Shown here one piece after another: positions 39,183 through 47,649 of a DNA stretch of 64,000 nucleotides. Numbering within the stretch: the stretch's first letter is position 1; each line of letters opens with the position of its first letter. This DNA is from Paraburkholderia sp. DHOC27 (GTDB taxonomy: Bacteria > Pseudomonadota > Gammaproteobacteria > Burkholderiales > Burkholderiaceae): positions 779,700-843,699 of the forward strand of contig NZ_QVQV01000002.1 of NCBI RefSeq assembly GCF_003429005.1. Reading direction: 5' to 3'. A program made the translations under genes and the position numbers. The notes below the pieces were generated by a model. It saw only the letters and a program-made list of their open reading frames with translations, was not told where the DNA came from and ran no database searches.

Positions 39183-40094
39183 GTGAGCGCCTCCCTTCAC
39201 ACTGCTTCGTCAGACGCAGACCTGAGCACGTCCGCCATGCACGACGTTTCTGATCTCACGGCACCGCATGCGCCGATCGGCGTGTTCGATTCGGGCCTGG
39301 GCGGCCTGTCCGTGCTGCGCGCGGTACGTGCCCAGTTGCCGGGCGAGTCGATCGTCTACGTGGCGGATTCGCTCTACGCGCCCTATGGGGAGCGCGATGA
39401 CGCTTTCATCGCCGAACGTACGCTGGCCATTGGCCAATGGCTCGTCACGCAGGGCGCCAAGATGCTGGTGGTCGCCTGCAACACGGCGACGGCGCAATCC
39501 ATTGCTATGGTGCGCGAGCGTTTGTCCATTCCGTTGATCGGCGTCGAGCCCGGCATCAAGCCGGCCGCCTCGCAGTCGAAGAGCCGGGTGGCGGGTGTTC
39601 TCGCCACCCAGGTCACGTTGCGCAGCGCGCGCTTCCAGAGCCTGTTGGAGCGCTACGCTGCAGACTGCCGTTTCATCTGTCAGCCGGGCCACGGGCTCGT
39701 GCAGGCCATTGAGCGTTGTGACGTCGGCTCCGCTGAGTTACGCGCGTTGCTGCGCAGCTACCTGCAGCCTATGCTCGATGCTGGCGCCGACACGCTGGTG
39801 CTCGGCTGCACGCACTACCCTTTTCTGGACGCAGCGATCCGCGACATCGTCGGCGAGCGGATGGCGCTGATCGACACGAGCGTGGCCATTGCACGGCAAG
39901 TGGAGCGCGTGCTCGACCAGAATGGCCTGCGGGCTGCGTCAGGCGCGTCCGTCGATCTGCCCCGCTTTTATTCGACCAGCGACGGCGCGCATCTGCAACA
40001 ACTGGCCGCCACGCTGCTCCATCTGGATGCGGCAGTTGAGCGCGTCGTGATTCCGTCCCCGAGTACCGCAGCGCCGGATTCCGAGGCCGCCTGA
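39183..40094 (+). CDS. murI: Glutamate racemase
   Basis: A 303-residue cofactor-independent racemase supplying D-glutamate to peptidoglycan. IGVFDSGLGGLSVL opens the domain, catalytic Cys residues are in VVACNTATA and VLGCTHYPF. Start uncertain: GTG at 39183 is given, ATG at 39237 (MHDVSDL) is plausible, and neither has a clear ribosome site. Located between bfr and bfd. Confidence 0.93.
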   Translation: MSASLHTASSDADLSTSAMHDVSDLTAPHAPIGVFDSGLGGLSVLRAVRAQLPGESIVYVADSLYAPYGERDDAFIAERTLAIGQWLVTQGAKMLVVACNTATAQSIAMVRERLSIPLIGVEPGIKPAASQSKSRVAGVLATQVTLRSARFQSLLERYAADCRFICQPGHGLVQAIERCDVGSAELRALLRSYLQPMLDAGADTLVLGCTHYPFLDAAIRDIVGERMALIDTSVAIARQVERVLDQNGLRAASGASVDLPRFYSTSDGAHLQQLAATLLHLDAAVERVVIPSPSTAAPDSEAA

Positions 40095-40329
40095 GCGGCA
40101 ACCGGCGACGCTGGCGCCCTGCCTTTGCCCGCCTCAATCCGGCCTCTGAGGCCCCCGCAGAGCCGGAGCGCGGCCCTTGGTTGATTGTCTCCCAAGGCGC
40201 GCAACACCGCACTATCGCACGGCTAGACGCTGCCATCGGGCCCCTCTTCCGCACCGGTAATCCCTGCTAACAGTCTGGTTTTGTTACAAAAATCCGTTCA
40301 GGACGCTTGCCAAACGGGCCAAACAAAAT

Positions 40330-40348
40330 GATAATAATTCGCATTAAC
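40330..40348. promoter_or_regulatory. Candidate Fur box upstream of bfd
   Basis: GATAATAATTCGCATTAAC matches the 19-base Fur consensus at about 14 of 19 positions. It lies 20 bases before the bfd ATG, so Fur repression under iron-replete conditions is inferred. Confidence 0.6.
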
Positions 40349-40368
40349 GTTAGCTATTGCGCCCCACC

Positions 40369-40605
40369 ATGATTGTTTGCGTGTGCAAGTCTGTATCCGA
40401 CCGGAAGATCCGTGCCTCGATCGCTGAAGGCGTCGACTCGTTCGACGAGCTCCAGTTCGAGCTCGGCGTCGCCACGTGCTGCGGCAAGTGCGAAGCCACC
40501 GTGCGCGACGTCATGGCGCAAAGCGGTGTCTGCGCCAGCCGTTGCGGTGTCGAACATCACGCGCAACCGGTGCCGCTCACGTTCTACGAACGCAAGGCCG
40601 CCTGA
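40369..40605 (+). CDS. bfd: Bacterioferritin-associated ferredoxin
   Basis: A 78-residue [2Fe-2S] protein. Cluster ligands are CVC near the N-terminus and CCGKC about 30 residues later. It reduces bacterioferritin iron for release. A C-terminal extension (CGVEHHAQPVPL) follows. The Fur box lies 20 bases upstream. It heads the bfd-micropeptide-tonB-exbB-exbD stretch. Confidence 0.93.
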   Translation: MIVCVCKSVSDRKIRASIAEGVDSFDELQFELGVATCCGKCEATVRDVMAQSGVCASRCGVEHHAQPVPLTFYERKAA

Positions 40606-40739
40606 TCCTGCCGGCACGGCCTCTGCCGTGCCCTGCCTGAGTGCCCTGCTTCGGCCTCACGCTTTAAGTCCACTGCCGTCAGCAAGCCAGTACTCGTTAC
40701 CAGCCAGCTACCGCTCGCCCCTTTTCAAAGGAGTTTGAG

Positions 40740-40802
40740 ATGGAATTGCTGATTGGTTTCGTGACCACACTGTGCATTTCGCTGCTGATATTCCGAAAAT
40801 GA
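40740..40802 (+). CDS. 20-residue hydrophobic micropeptide (candidate small membrane protein)
   Basis: A 20-residue frame, MELLIGFVTTLCISLLIFRK, preceded by AAAGGAG six bases before the ATG, one of the clearest ribosome sites in the region. Almost the whole peptide is one membrane-length hydrophobic stretch with a basic C-terminal end. It sits between bfd and tonB on the same strand. A coding origin is supported by ribosome site and composition; function is unknown. Confidence 0.55.
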   Translation: MELLIGFVTTLCISLLIFRK

Positions 40803-40850
40803 CCTTGCTTTGTCCTGGGTGCGGCATCGACGGCGCGCGGCCGTACTGAT

Positions 40851-41603
40851 ATGGCCGCTCCGCACCTCGCCCCGGCCGGCATGACGCCGGCGCCCGCTTC
40901 CCGTTCGAATTCCCGCACGAATTCCCGCATCCTCACCGCCACGGCCGCGGTTGCCGCGATCCACGTCGTGTTGCTCGCCGTCGTGCTGAGCATGCGTCAC
41001 GATCCCGAAGTGCGCCCCATCGAATCGCACACCATGACCGCCGAGCTGCTGAGTCCGGCACCGGTCGCGGCGCCGGTGGCGTTGCAATCCACGGCGCCGC
41101 CTCCGCCCAGGCCCACACCGCCCGTGCCGCACGTCAAACCGAAGGTACAGCCGCGGCCGACGCCTGTCGCCAAACCCACACCGGCGCCCTTGCCTGAAGC
41201 TGCGGCGCCGTCACCGGTCGCACCGGCTGCCGCCGAGCCCGCGCCGCCTGCGCCACCAGCTCCCGCTGCACCGGCCGCGCCTGCCGCACCGGCGCCGGGC
41301 CGCCAGACCATGGAAATCAGCGCGCCGAAAAACGTCTCGCATCTCGACTGCAACATCGCGAAACCGGACTACCCCGCCATCTCGCGACGCCGCGGTGAAA
41401 GCGGCACCGCCTACGTGCGGTTCGTGGTGGGTCTTACCGGCAAGCTGGAAAACATCGAGCTGAAAAAGAGCAGCGGCTTCGACCGCCTCGACGAGGCGGC
41501 GCTCGACGCCGTTCGCGCCAGCTCGTGCAAGCCCTATCTCGAGAACGGCGAACCGATCCGGGCCGCGTACACGCAGCCATATCAGTTCGGCCTGAACGAC
41601 TAA
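40851..41603 (+). CDS. tonB: TonB energy-transducing protein
   Basis: A 250-residue TonB. Membrane segment at residues about 27-46 (LTATAAVAAIHVVLLAVVLS), then a Pro/Ala-rich spacer from about 75 to 150, and a TonB C-terminal domain with CNIAKPDYPAISRRRGESGTAYVRF split by GLTGKLENIELKKSSGFDRLDEAALDAV. It transmits proton motive force to outer-membrane receptors. exbB (89 bases on) and exbD follow. Confidence 0.95.
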   Translation: MAAPHLAPAGMTPAPASRSNSRTNSRILTATAAVAAIHVVLLAVVLSMRHDPEVRPIESHTMTAELLSPAPVAAPVALQSTAPPPPRPTPPVPHVKPKVQPRPTPVAKPTPAPLPEAAAPSPVAPAAAEPAPPAPPAPAAPAAPAAPAPGRQTMEISAPKNVSHLDCNIAKPDYPAISRRRGESGTAYVRFVVGLTGKLENIELKKSSGFDRLDEAALDAVRASSCKPYLENGEPIRAAYTQPYQFGLND

Positions 41604-41692
41604 CAAGACTGCAACGACGCGAGCCCTGGCAGCACTGCAAAGCCGCGCGCGTCGTCCCAATGATTTAACCGGATTTTAGAAAAGGAATCGCA

Positions 41693-42424
41693 ATGCAGAA
41701 CTACGGTTTAGCGCACGTGTGGGCGCAAGGGGATTTCGTGACGCGGGGTATCGCGCTCGCACTGTTGATCATGTCCGTGCTGTCGTGGAGCGTGATCGTC
41801 ATCAAGGCGTGGAACGTGATGCGCCTGAAGCGTCTGACGAAGAACGCCGAGCAGTCGTTCTGGCATTCCGATGACCTCAACGACGGCGTGAAAAAGCTCG
41901 GTGCCGGCACCTCGACGCCGCAGGACAACCCGTTCCTCGCGCTGGCGCTGTCTGGCCAGGAAGCGGCGGATCACCATCATCAGACGCAACCGCATCTGCA
42001 CGACCGGATGGACGTGTCGGACTGGATCACGCGCTGCCTGAAAGACACGATGGACGACAGCGTGGCGCGCATGCAGAGCGGCCTCGCAGTGCTCGCTTCC
42101 ATTGGCAGTACCGCGCCGTTCGTCGGCCTGTTCGGCACGGTGTGGGGCATCTATCACGCGTTGCTGGCCATCGGCGCGAGCGGTCAGAGTTCGATTGATC
42201 AGGTGGCGGGCCCGGTCGGCGAAGCGCTGATCATGACTGCGTTCGGCCTGTTCGTCGCGATTCCCGCCGTACTCGGCTACAACGCGCTGACGCGCGCCAA
42301 CAAGGCCCTCGTGACGAAGCTGAACCGTTTCGCCCACGGTCTGCATGCGTTCTTCGTGACGGGCGCGCGCCTGTCGTCTTCGAAGCGTGGCGACGGCTTG
42401 CGCCTCGCCACCCGCGCCAACTGA
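41693..42424 (+). CDS. exbB: ExbB proton-channel subunit
   Basis: A 243-residue TolQ/ExbB-family protein with three membrane segments. The first is ALALLIMSVLSWSVIVIKAW, the others are in LASIGSTAPFVGLFGTVWGIYHAL and GEALIMTAFGLFVAIPAVLGYNAL. AAAGGAATC precedes the ATG. It forms the proton channel with ExbD (next gene, 15 bases away) for TonB. Confidence 0.96.
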   Translation: MQNYGLAHVWAQGDFVTRGIALALLIMSVLSWSVIVIKAWNVMRLKRLTKNAEQSFWHSDDLNDGVKKLGAGTSTPQDNPFLALALSGQEAADHHHQTQPHLHDRMDVSDWITRCLKDTMDDSVARMQSGLAVLASIGSTAPFVGLFGTVWGIYHALLAIGASGQSSIDQVAGPVGEALIMTAFGLFVAIPAVLGYNALTRANKALVTKLNRFAHGLHAFFVTGARLSSSKRGDGLRLATRAN

Positions 42425-42439
42425 TAGCGAGGCACTCCG

Positions 42440-42859
42440 ATGGCAATGAGCCCCTTCGCCAGCGACGATGACGACGGCCTGATGAACGAAATCAACATGA
42501 CGCCGCTCGTCGACGTCATGTTGGTTCTCCTGATCGTCTTCATGGTGACGATACCGGTGATCCGTCATGCGGTGAAAATCGATCTGCCGCACGCCAGCAG
42601 TCAAAAAGAAGACGTGAAGCCCGCGCAGGTCAACGTGTCGATCGACGCGGACGGCAATGTTTCGTGGGACGATCAGAAGGTCAGCGACGACGCCTTGCGC
42701 GCGAAGATTGCACAAGCCGCGCAGGCCAATCCTCAGCCGGAACTGCATCTGAACGCCGATCGCAAGGTAGCGTATGAGAAAGTGGCCGACGTGATGTCCG
42801 CGGCACAGGCAGGCGGCCTCACCAAGATTGGCTTCGTCACTCAGCCTGTCAGGCATTAG
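42440..42859 (+). CDS. exbD: ExbD proton-channel subunit
   Basis: A 139-residue ExbD/TolR-family protein. MNEINMTPLVDVMLVLLIVFMV contains the proton-carrying membrane Asp. The periplasmic domain follows. It ends the operon and is followed by a strong factor-independent terminator at 42938-42972. Confidence 0.96.
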   Translation: MAMSPFASDDDDGLMNEINMTPLVDVMLVLLIVFMVTIPVIRHAVKIDLPHASSQKEDVKPAQVNVSIDADGNVSWDDQKVSDDALRAKIAQAAQANPQPELHLNADRKVAYEKVADVMSAAQAGGLTKIGFVTQPVRH

Positions 42860-43307
42860 TCATTTTCTGCGGCATCTGCGCATTACGTGAGGATTGTGCC
42901 GCACGCAGAAAACCCCTTGTTTCAAGGGCTAAAAAGTAAAAGGCCTTCATCGTCGGATGAAGGCCTTTTTTTGTGCGCACTCGGCGCCTTCGGGCGGCGA
43001 GATCGCCTGCCATCGGATGAGTAGCGAGCGACTCCACATGCGACAGCCGTGGTCGACACGGACAGCGCGATCAGCCCTATCAGGCTCGCTATGATAGCGG
43101 CCATGAGTTTCCGCTTAAGAGACTCCTTAGCGAAGGGATTTCACTATAAGCCCGTCGGCTCGTGCATTCAAGCAAACGCCCATTGAAAGTACCGATCACT
43201 GGCCGCGCTTAAATGCTAAAACGATATGACGTACCCGCTTTTATTTCTGTTGTAGTCACTGTACGAAGTCTCATCGCGCCTTGAAGCGCGCGTGTTCAAA
43301 CGTTCGT
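42860..43307. other. Intergenic region between exbD and a convergent LysR gene
   Basis: This 448-base gap holds a small hairpin (CCCTTG/CAAGGG, 42914-42928) and the strong terminator at 42938-42972. The remaining sequence to 43307 has no gene I can support. Confidence 0.55.
42938..42972 (+). terminator. Factor-independent terminator of the exbD operon
   Basis: Stem 42941-42951 (AGGCCTTCATC) pairs with 42956-42966, loop of 4 bases, followed by a T-run to 42972. The A-run before the stem could make it work for the minus strand too. Confidence 0.9.
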
Positions 43308-44300
43308 TCATACGGTTGCCTGTGCGATGACCGTCTGCTTGTTCTGCCGCTTTTCTTCGGCCACGGGGCACTCACCCATGATGTGTTTGCCCGTATCGGG
43401 GTCGAGCATCTCCACCAGATAATCGACGAACGTGCGTACCGCCGGCACCATGCCCTGACGCGACACGAATACCGCGTAAAGCTGCGGGGTCGGCAGCGTC
43501 CAGCCTGGCATCACCGGCGAAAGCTGGCCCGCCCGCAATGCCGCACCGTACATCATCTCGGGCAACGCGGCGATACCTACCCCCGCCAACGCGGCCTCGC
43601 GTATCGTCATCAGATCGGCGCTCACGAGGCGCGGCTCGTGTTCCAGCGAGTGACGTGTGCCATCCGGGGCGATCAACTGGAACACGTGACGGCCGTCGCC
43701 AGTGGGCGTGTCGAGCGTCTCGAAGCGGCTCAGATCGGCGGGCAGCAACGGTGGCGCGTTTTGCTGCAGCAGGCTCGGTGCGCCCACCAGCATCTGCTGC
43801 GTGCGCCACAACGGCCGCACGACGATATTGGCGTTTTCGGGCGGCTCGGAGCGGACCCGCAACGCGACGTCGATCGAATCTTCGAACAGATCCACCACGC
43901 GATTGGTCACACGCATCACGACGCGCACTTCGGGGAAGCGATGCATGAATTCAGGCAGGATCTGCGAAAGCAGCGTCTGCGAGATGGTCACCGGCACGCT
44001 GACGCGCACCGTGCCACGCGGCGACGAACGCAGTTGCTGCACCACGTTCACGGCTGCCTGCGCTTCCGTAAGCATGGCCTGACAATGCTGATAAAACAGT
44101 TGACCGGCTTCGGTCAGCGCCAGCTTGCGCGTCGAACGCTGCAACAGGCGCACGCCGAGCGACGCCTCCAGCTCGGTCAAGCGCCGCGACAGCCGCGACT
44201 TCGAGATGCCGAGCACCCGTTCCGCCGCGGAAAACCCGCCATGCTCGACGACCTGCGAGAAATACATCAGGTCGTTCAGATTGTGTGAATCGATCTTCAT
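43308..44300 (-). CDS. LysR-family transcriptional regulator
   Basis: A 330-residue LysR regulator, opening MKIDSHNLNDLMYFSQVVEHGGF, with helix-turn-helix AAERVLGISKSRLSRRLTELE and LLQRSTRKLALTEAG. Start 44300 is chosen by family alignment. It is divergent from the pirin gene, its likely target. The C-terminal extension after VDYLVEML is Lys/Gln rich. Confidence 0.92.
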   Translation of the reverse strand: MKIDSHNLNDLMYFSQVVEHGGFSAAERVLGISKSRLSRRLTELEASLGVRLLQRSTRKLALTEAGQLFYQHCQAMLTEAQAAVNVVQQLRSSPRGTVRVSVPVTISQTLLSQILPEFMHRFPEVRVVMRVTNRVVDLFEDSIDVALRVRSEPPENANIVVRPLWRTQQMLVGAPSLLQQNAPPLLPADLSRFETLDTPTGDGRHVFQLIAPDGTRHSLEHEPRLVSADLMTIREAALAGVGIAALPEMMYGAALRAGQLSPVMPGWTLPTPQLYAVFVSRQGMVPAVRTFVDYLVEMLDPDTGKHIMGECPVAEEKRQNKQTVIAQATV

Positions 44301-44365
44301 CTCATCGTTCCATGAATAGAACAATCCATTGCGTGACGGTGGCTGGCACCTCCAAAAACGGTCCC

Positions 44366-44371
44366 TATAAT
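44366..44371 (+). promoter_or_regulatory. Possible -10 element of the pirin promoter
   Basis: A consensus TATAAT stands 53 bases before the pirin start and in the divergent region with the LysR gene. A -35 element is not clear, so this is weak. Confidence 0.35.
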
Positions 44372-44423
44372 AGCTCTATGTTTCAAAAATAACGCTATTC
44401 CCCATTTTTCAAGGTGACTTTTG

Positions 44424-45296
44424 ATGAGCTCGACACGCACGATCGAACGCACGTTTCCTGCGGTTCGCACGACCGAAGGCGGCGGCTTTATCGTCCACCG
44501 TCCGTTTCCCACCCGCATGCTGATGGACTTCGATCCGTTTCTGCTGTTCGACGAAATGGGCCCGATCGACTATGCGCCGGGCGAAGCCAAGGGCGCGCCC
44601 GATCATCCACACCGCGGCTTCGAGACCGTCACGTATGCGCTGGAAGGCCAGTTCGGCCACAAGGACTCAGCCGGCCATTCAGGCACGCTGCGAGCCGGCG
44701 ACGTGCAATGGATGACCGCGGGCGCGGGCGTTGTGCATAGCGAAATGCCCGACCCGGAATTCGTCCGCACGGGCGGGCGCGTGCACGGCTTGCAGGTGTG
44801 GGTAAACTTGCCGCGCAGCGACAAGATGATCGCGCCGCGTTATCAGGAGATGCCGTCTGCGCAGATTCCCGTCGCGACTTCCGAAGACGGCAAGGTGCGC
44901 GTCAAGGTTATCGCCGGCGAAGCGCTCGGCGTGACGGCGGCCATTGAAACGCGTACGCCGATCCTGTATCAGCATTTCACGTTGCAGCCGGGCGCGAGCA
45001 TCGTGCACCCGGTGCCGGCGAACTACCGCGTGTTCGCTTACGCGTTGTCGGGCAAGGGTCTGTATGGCGAGGCACGCCGCGAGATCGGCGCGCAGCAGAT
45101 GGTTGTGTTCAACCACGACGGCGAGACGGTGACGCTCGCCGCCGGCGAGGAAACGCTCGAGGTGCTGTTGCTGGGCGGCGTGCCGCTGAAGGAGCCGGTG
45201 GTGCGCTATGGCCCGTTCGTGATGAACACGGAAGATGAAATCCGCCAGGCCGTGCTCGACTATCAGGCGGGTCGCATGGGACAGATCCAGCATTGA
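44424..45296 (+). CDS. Pirin-family protein
   Basis: A 290-residue two-cupin pirin. FLLFDEMGPIDYAPGEAKGAPDHPHRGFETVTYALEG contains the metal-binding His pair (HPHRGFE) and the conserved Glu appears as SEMPD with nearby VVHSE. QVWVNLP and YQHFTLQPGASI follow. Possibly a quercetinase-like dioxygenase or a redox sensor. The ATG at 44424 is used; a TTG one codon earlier is unlikely. Divergent LysR gene probably regulates it; the OsmC gene follows 164 bases on. Confidence 0.92.
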   Translation: MSSTRTIERTFPAVRTTEGGGFIVHRPFPTRMLMDFDPFLLFDEMGPIDYAPGEAKGAPDHPHRGFETVTYALEGQFGHKDSAGHSGTLRAGDVQWMTAGAGVVHSEMPDPEFVRTGGRVHGLQVWVNLPRSDKMIAPRYQEMPSAQIPVATSEDGKVRVKVIAGEALGVTAAIETRTPILYQHFTLQPGASIVHPVPANYRVFAYALSGKGLYGEARREIGAQQMVVFNHDGETVTLAAGEETLEVLLLGGVPLKEPVVRYGPFVMNTEDEIRQAVLDYQAGRMGQIQH

Positions 45297-45460
45297 GGTG
45301 ACGCGGATGCGAGCAACGGCTGCATCCGCTGACAGCTTTTCTATCAGGCAAAACCATGCGGCGCGAAGCGGGACGATTTCGTTCACAATAGCGGCTCGTG
45401 CTGCGTGCGCCGCAACCCATGCGCTGCACACGGCGAATCCGTCCCTGTTCAGGAGCGCGC

Positions 45461-45859
45461 ATGGCAGAGTCCACCGTCACCGCCCACATCGGCTCGACGA
45501 ATTTCCAGGTTCTTCTCGACGACGGCAAACACACGTGGCTTGCCGATGAACCGGAATCGAAAGGCGGCGGCGATCGCGGTCCCGACCCGGTCACCCTGTT
45601 GATGTCGAGCCTCGGCGCCTGCACGTCGATCACGCTGAAGATGTACGCTCAGCACAAGGGCTGGGCACTCGCCGATGTGCGCGTCGCCATCACCATGGAA
45701 AGCGGTGAGCAAGGCGCGACCTTCGACCGCCGTATCGTCCTTGAAGGCGACCTGTCCGATGAGCAGCGGGAACGCCTGTTGCAGATCGCCAATGCGTGCC
45801 CCGTCCACAAGATCCTGACCAACACGATCTCGATCCGTACAGGTCTCACGGTGGCATGA
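45461..45859 (+). CDS. OsmC-family protein
   Basis: A 132-residue OsmC/YhfA-like protein, family associated with organic hydroperoxide reduction. GPDPVTLLMSSLGACTSITLKMYAQHKGW has the first redox Cys (GAC), the second is in ANACPVHKIL. AGGAG precedes the ATG. Next to pirin and an SRPBCC-family gene on the same strand. Confidence 0.88.
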   Translation: MAESTVTAHIGSTNFQVLLDDGKHTWLADEPESKGGGDRGPDPVTLLMSSLGACTSITLKMYAQHKGWALADVRVAITMESGEQGATFDRRIVLEGDLSDEQRERLLQIANACPVHKILTNTISIRTGLTVA

Positions 45860-45957
45860 ATGCGGGCGAGCGTTGCGTGGATGATGTTGCGTTGGCATTT
45901 GCTCACGCAGTCGTTCAGCGCACGCGAACACTTCTTTCTTGATAGGAAGCCGTCGTT

Positions 45958-46440
45958 TTGAATTTCGAACATCTTGTCCAGATCAACGATCCGTTGAATC
46001 CCTTTGTCGACAGCATGACCCGCGCGGAGTTGTGGGAAGGGCTCGTGCTGCGCGCCGAACAGCCGCAACTGTTCGTGTTGGGGCTCGACTCGTGCACGAT
46101 CCTCTCGCGCACCGAGAGCACGCTCGAGCGCGAGCTGCACTACGGCCAGGTCACCGTGCGCGACCGCGTCACGCTGACGCCCGATGAAAGCGTGCGCTAC
46201 GACATCCTCGCGACGGAAACCTATGTGGGCGGCTCGCTGGTGATGTCGATCGAGCAGCCCGATGAACTGCAACTGTTCCTGCGCTTCGAATACAGCACCA
46301 CCCTGCCCGTCTCCGACGATCAGGACGCGCGTCAAACGCAGGAGATCGTCAAGTCGGCTTACCGCGAGTCCGATATCGACACCGTGCGCCTGATTCGACA
46401 GTTCGTTCAGGGGCGCAAGGAGCCGGGCGCGTTGCACTGA
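45958..46440 (+). CDS. SRPBCC-family protein (DUF1857)
   Basis: A 160-residue protein whose opening NFEHLVQINDPLNP is characteristic of the DUF1857 branch of SRPBCC (START-like) ligand-binding proteins. The start codon is TTG at 45958, supported by AGGAAG upstream and by the family N-terminus. RELHYGQVTVRDRVTL and LFLRFEYSTTLPV are hydrophobic-cavity strands. Ligand unknown. Confidence 0.8.
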   Translation: MNFEHLVQINDPLNPFVDSMTRAELWEGLVLRAEQPQLFVLGLDSCTILSRTESTLERELHYGQVTVRDRVTLTPDESVRYDILATETYVGGSLVMSIEQPDELQLFLRFEYSTTLPVSDDQDARQTQEIVKSAYRESDIDTVRLIRQFVQGRKEPGALH

Positions 46441-46604
46441 GTTTCACTGCGTTTCTGCGCACACAGTCCGGGCGGCGTTCTGGCAGATTGATGTCAGGAT
46501 GACGCCCGAGCCAGATTCCTCCCGTCTCGCCCTCCGTCTCGTTTCCACCCAACCCTACAAACAGCTATCGAAAACCGATTTCGATGAATTTTTAAGCTTG
46601 TAAA

Positions 46605-46619
46605 TGGGAACGATTATCA
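46605..46619. promoter_or_regulatory. Candidate Fur box upstream of hemP
   Basis: TGGGAACGATTATCA has a perfect right half-site ATTATCA of the 7-1-7 Fur model and a partial left half. It lies 32 bases before the hemP ATG. Fur control of hemP is known in Burkholderia; here it is inferred from this match. Confidence 0.6.
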
Positions 46620-46651
46620 TTTAGAATCACTCCATCGAATCGAACAAGACG

Positions 46652-46918
46652 ATGGCACGAATGACCGACCTCACGCGCTCTTCTACGCTTAGCCTGCGCC
46701 GCCCCGCTGCCGCGCTAACCAGCCGTCCGAAAGCCAGCACGACGACTACGGCGGTACGGCCAGCAGCAGAACGCAGCCGCAGCGCGGAAACCGGCTCGGC
46801 GCCAACCGTGCTCAGCGACACCTTGTTGCAAGGTCGCAGCCACGTGAGCATCGTGCACAACGGCGAGACCTACCAGTTGCGCGCCACGCGGCTGGGCAAA
46901 CTGATTCTGACGAAGTAA
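46652..46918 (+). CDS. hemP: Hemin uptake protein HemP
   Basis: An 88-residue protein. The HemP core is the C-terminal half: VLSDTLLQGRSHVSIVHNGETYQLRATRLGKLILTK, a short beta-hairpin family. The N-terminal half is Ser/Thr/Arg-rich and unlike the family. It acts in heme uptake regulation, and a Fur-like site lies upstream. No TonB-dependent heme receptor is next to it. Confidence 0.9.
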   Translation: MARMTDLTRSSTLSLRRPAAALTSRPKASTTTTAVRPAAERSRSAETGSAPTVLSDTLLQGRSHVSIVHNGETYQLRATRLGKLILTK

Positions 46919-46983
46919 CGACAGACGTACCGGGTATTGTGGGGACCACCTCCTCGAGAGGTGTTGGGCATTAGCCAGCCAAG

Positions 46984-47059
46984 ACGGCTTGCACGCGAGA
47001 TCTAGACCCCTTCGTGCAGACACCAAGCCAGCCGTCGCAGCAAGCCAAGCCGTTTTTTT
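46984..47059 (+). ncRNA. Structured 3' region with T-tract downstream of hemP (terminator or sRNA candidate)
   Basis: Long-range stem ACGGCTTG (46984-46991) with CAAGCCGT (47046-47053) encloses a second stem GCACG/CGTGC (46991-46995 with 47013-47017). The outer stem is followed by a run of seven T (47053-47059). The loop is long for a plain terminator. It lies 66-141 bases after hemP and converges on the HbpS-like gene. Either a weak terminator or a 3'-derived small RNA is possible. Confidence 0.4.
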
Positions 47060-47201
47060 GGTTCTCACCCAATGCGGACACGCTCCAGGTGGACGTGTCG
47101 CAAGCAATGAATGGATGTGTAATAGACGAAGCCGTGCGGATGGCCACATCCCACGGCTTTGTTGCCTGTGGGCTCTTCGAAGCCTTCCTGCAGACCGCGC
47201 C

Positions 47202-47609
47202 TCAGGCGATGCCCAGCGCGGCAATGCCGGCGCGTGCCACCGCTGCATCCTGCTCCGACTTCACGCCGGACACACCAATCGAGCCGATCACTTCACCCTC
47301 GTAGACGATCGGCACGCCGCCCTCCACCATCGCGACCAGCGGCGCACTCAGGAAAGCGGTGCGGCCATTCTTGACGATGTCTTCGTAGACCTTGGTTTCG
47401 CGCCGCCCCAGCACGGCCGTGCGGCCCTTGCCCATCGCCATTTCGACGGTGCTCGGCGCCGTGCCGTCCATACGGTGCAGATGCAGCAGATGACCGCCAT
47501 CGTCGAAGATCGCGACCGTCACGTTCCAGTGATTGGCGGCCGCGTGCGCTTCGGCAGCAGCGGCCATCTTCTTGACGTCGTCGTCGGTCAATGCAGGTTT
47601 GTTTCTCAC
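47202..47609 (-). CDS. GlcG/HbpS-family heme-binding-like protein
   Basis: A 135-residue GlcG/HbpS fold protein. HWNVTVAIFDDGGHLLHLHRMDGTAP and YEGEVIGSIGVSGVKSEQDAAVA are family marks. Start is GTG at 47609, with GAGG six bases upstream and the natural domain start. It follows ftrD by 40 bases on the same strand, so it probably belongs to the iron operon. The domain binds heme in HbpS; the ligand here is unknown. Confidence 0.8.
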   Translation of the reverse strand: MRNKPALTDDDVKKMAAAAEAHAAANHWNVTVAIFDDGGHLLHLHRMDGTAPSTVEMAMGKGRTAVLGRRETKVYEDIVKNGRTAFLSAPLVAMVEGGVPIVYEGEVIGSIGVSGVKSEQDAAVARAGIAALGIA

Positions 47610-47649
47610 GGGCAGCCTCGTCTCGTCGTTTGCTGAACTTGGTACGCCG

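Noticed and set aside
44345..44371. TGGCAC near a TATAAT, considered as a sigma-54 element
   Set aside because: TGGCAC is not followed by TTGC at the right spacing, so a sigma-54 promoter is not supported.
47014..47304. Plus-strand frame MQTPSQPSQQAK..., 96 codons, after hemP
   Set aside because: It overlaps the antisense of the HbpS-like gene and the T-tract RNA element, and it lacks a ribosome site and family similarity.
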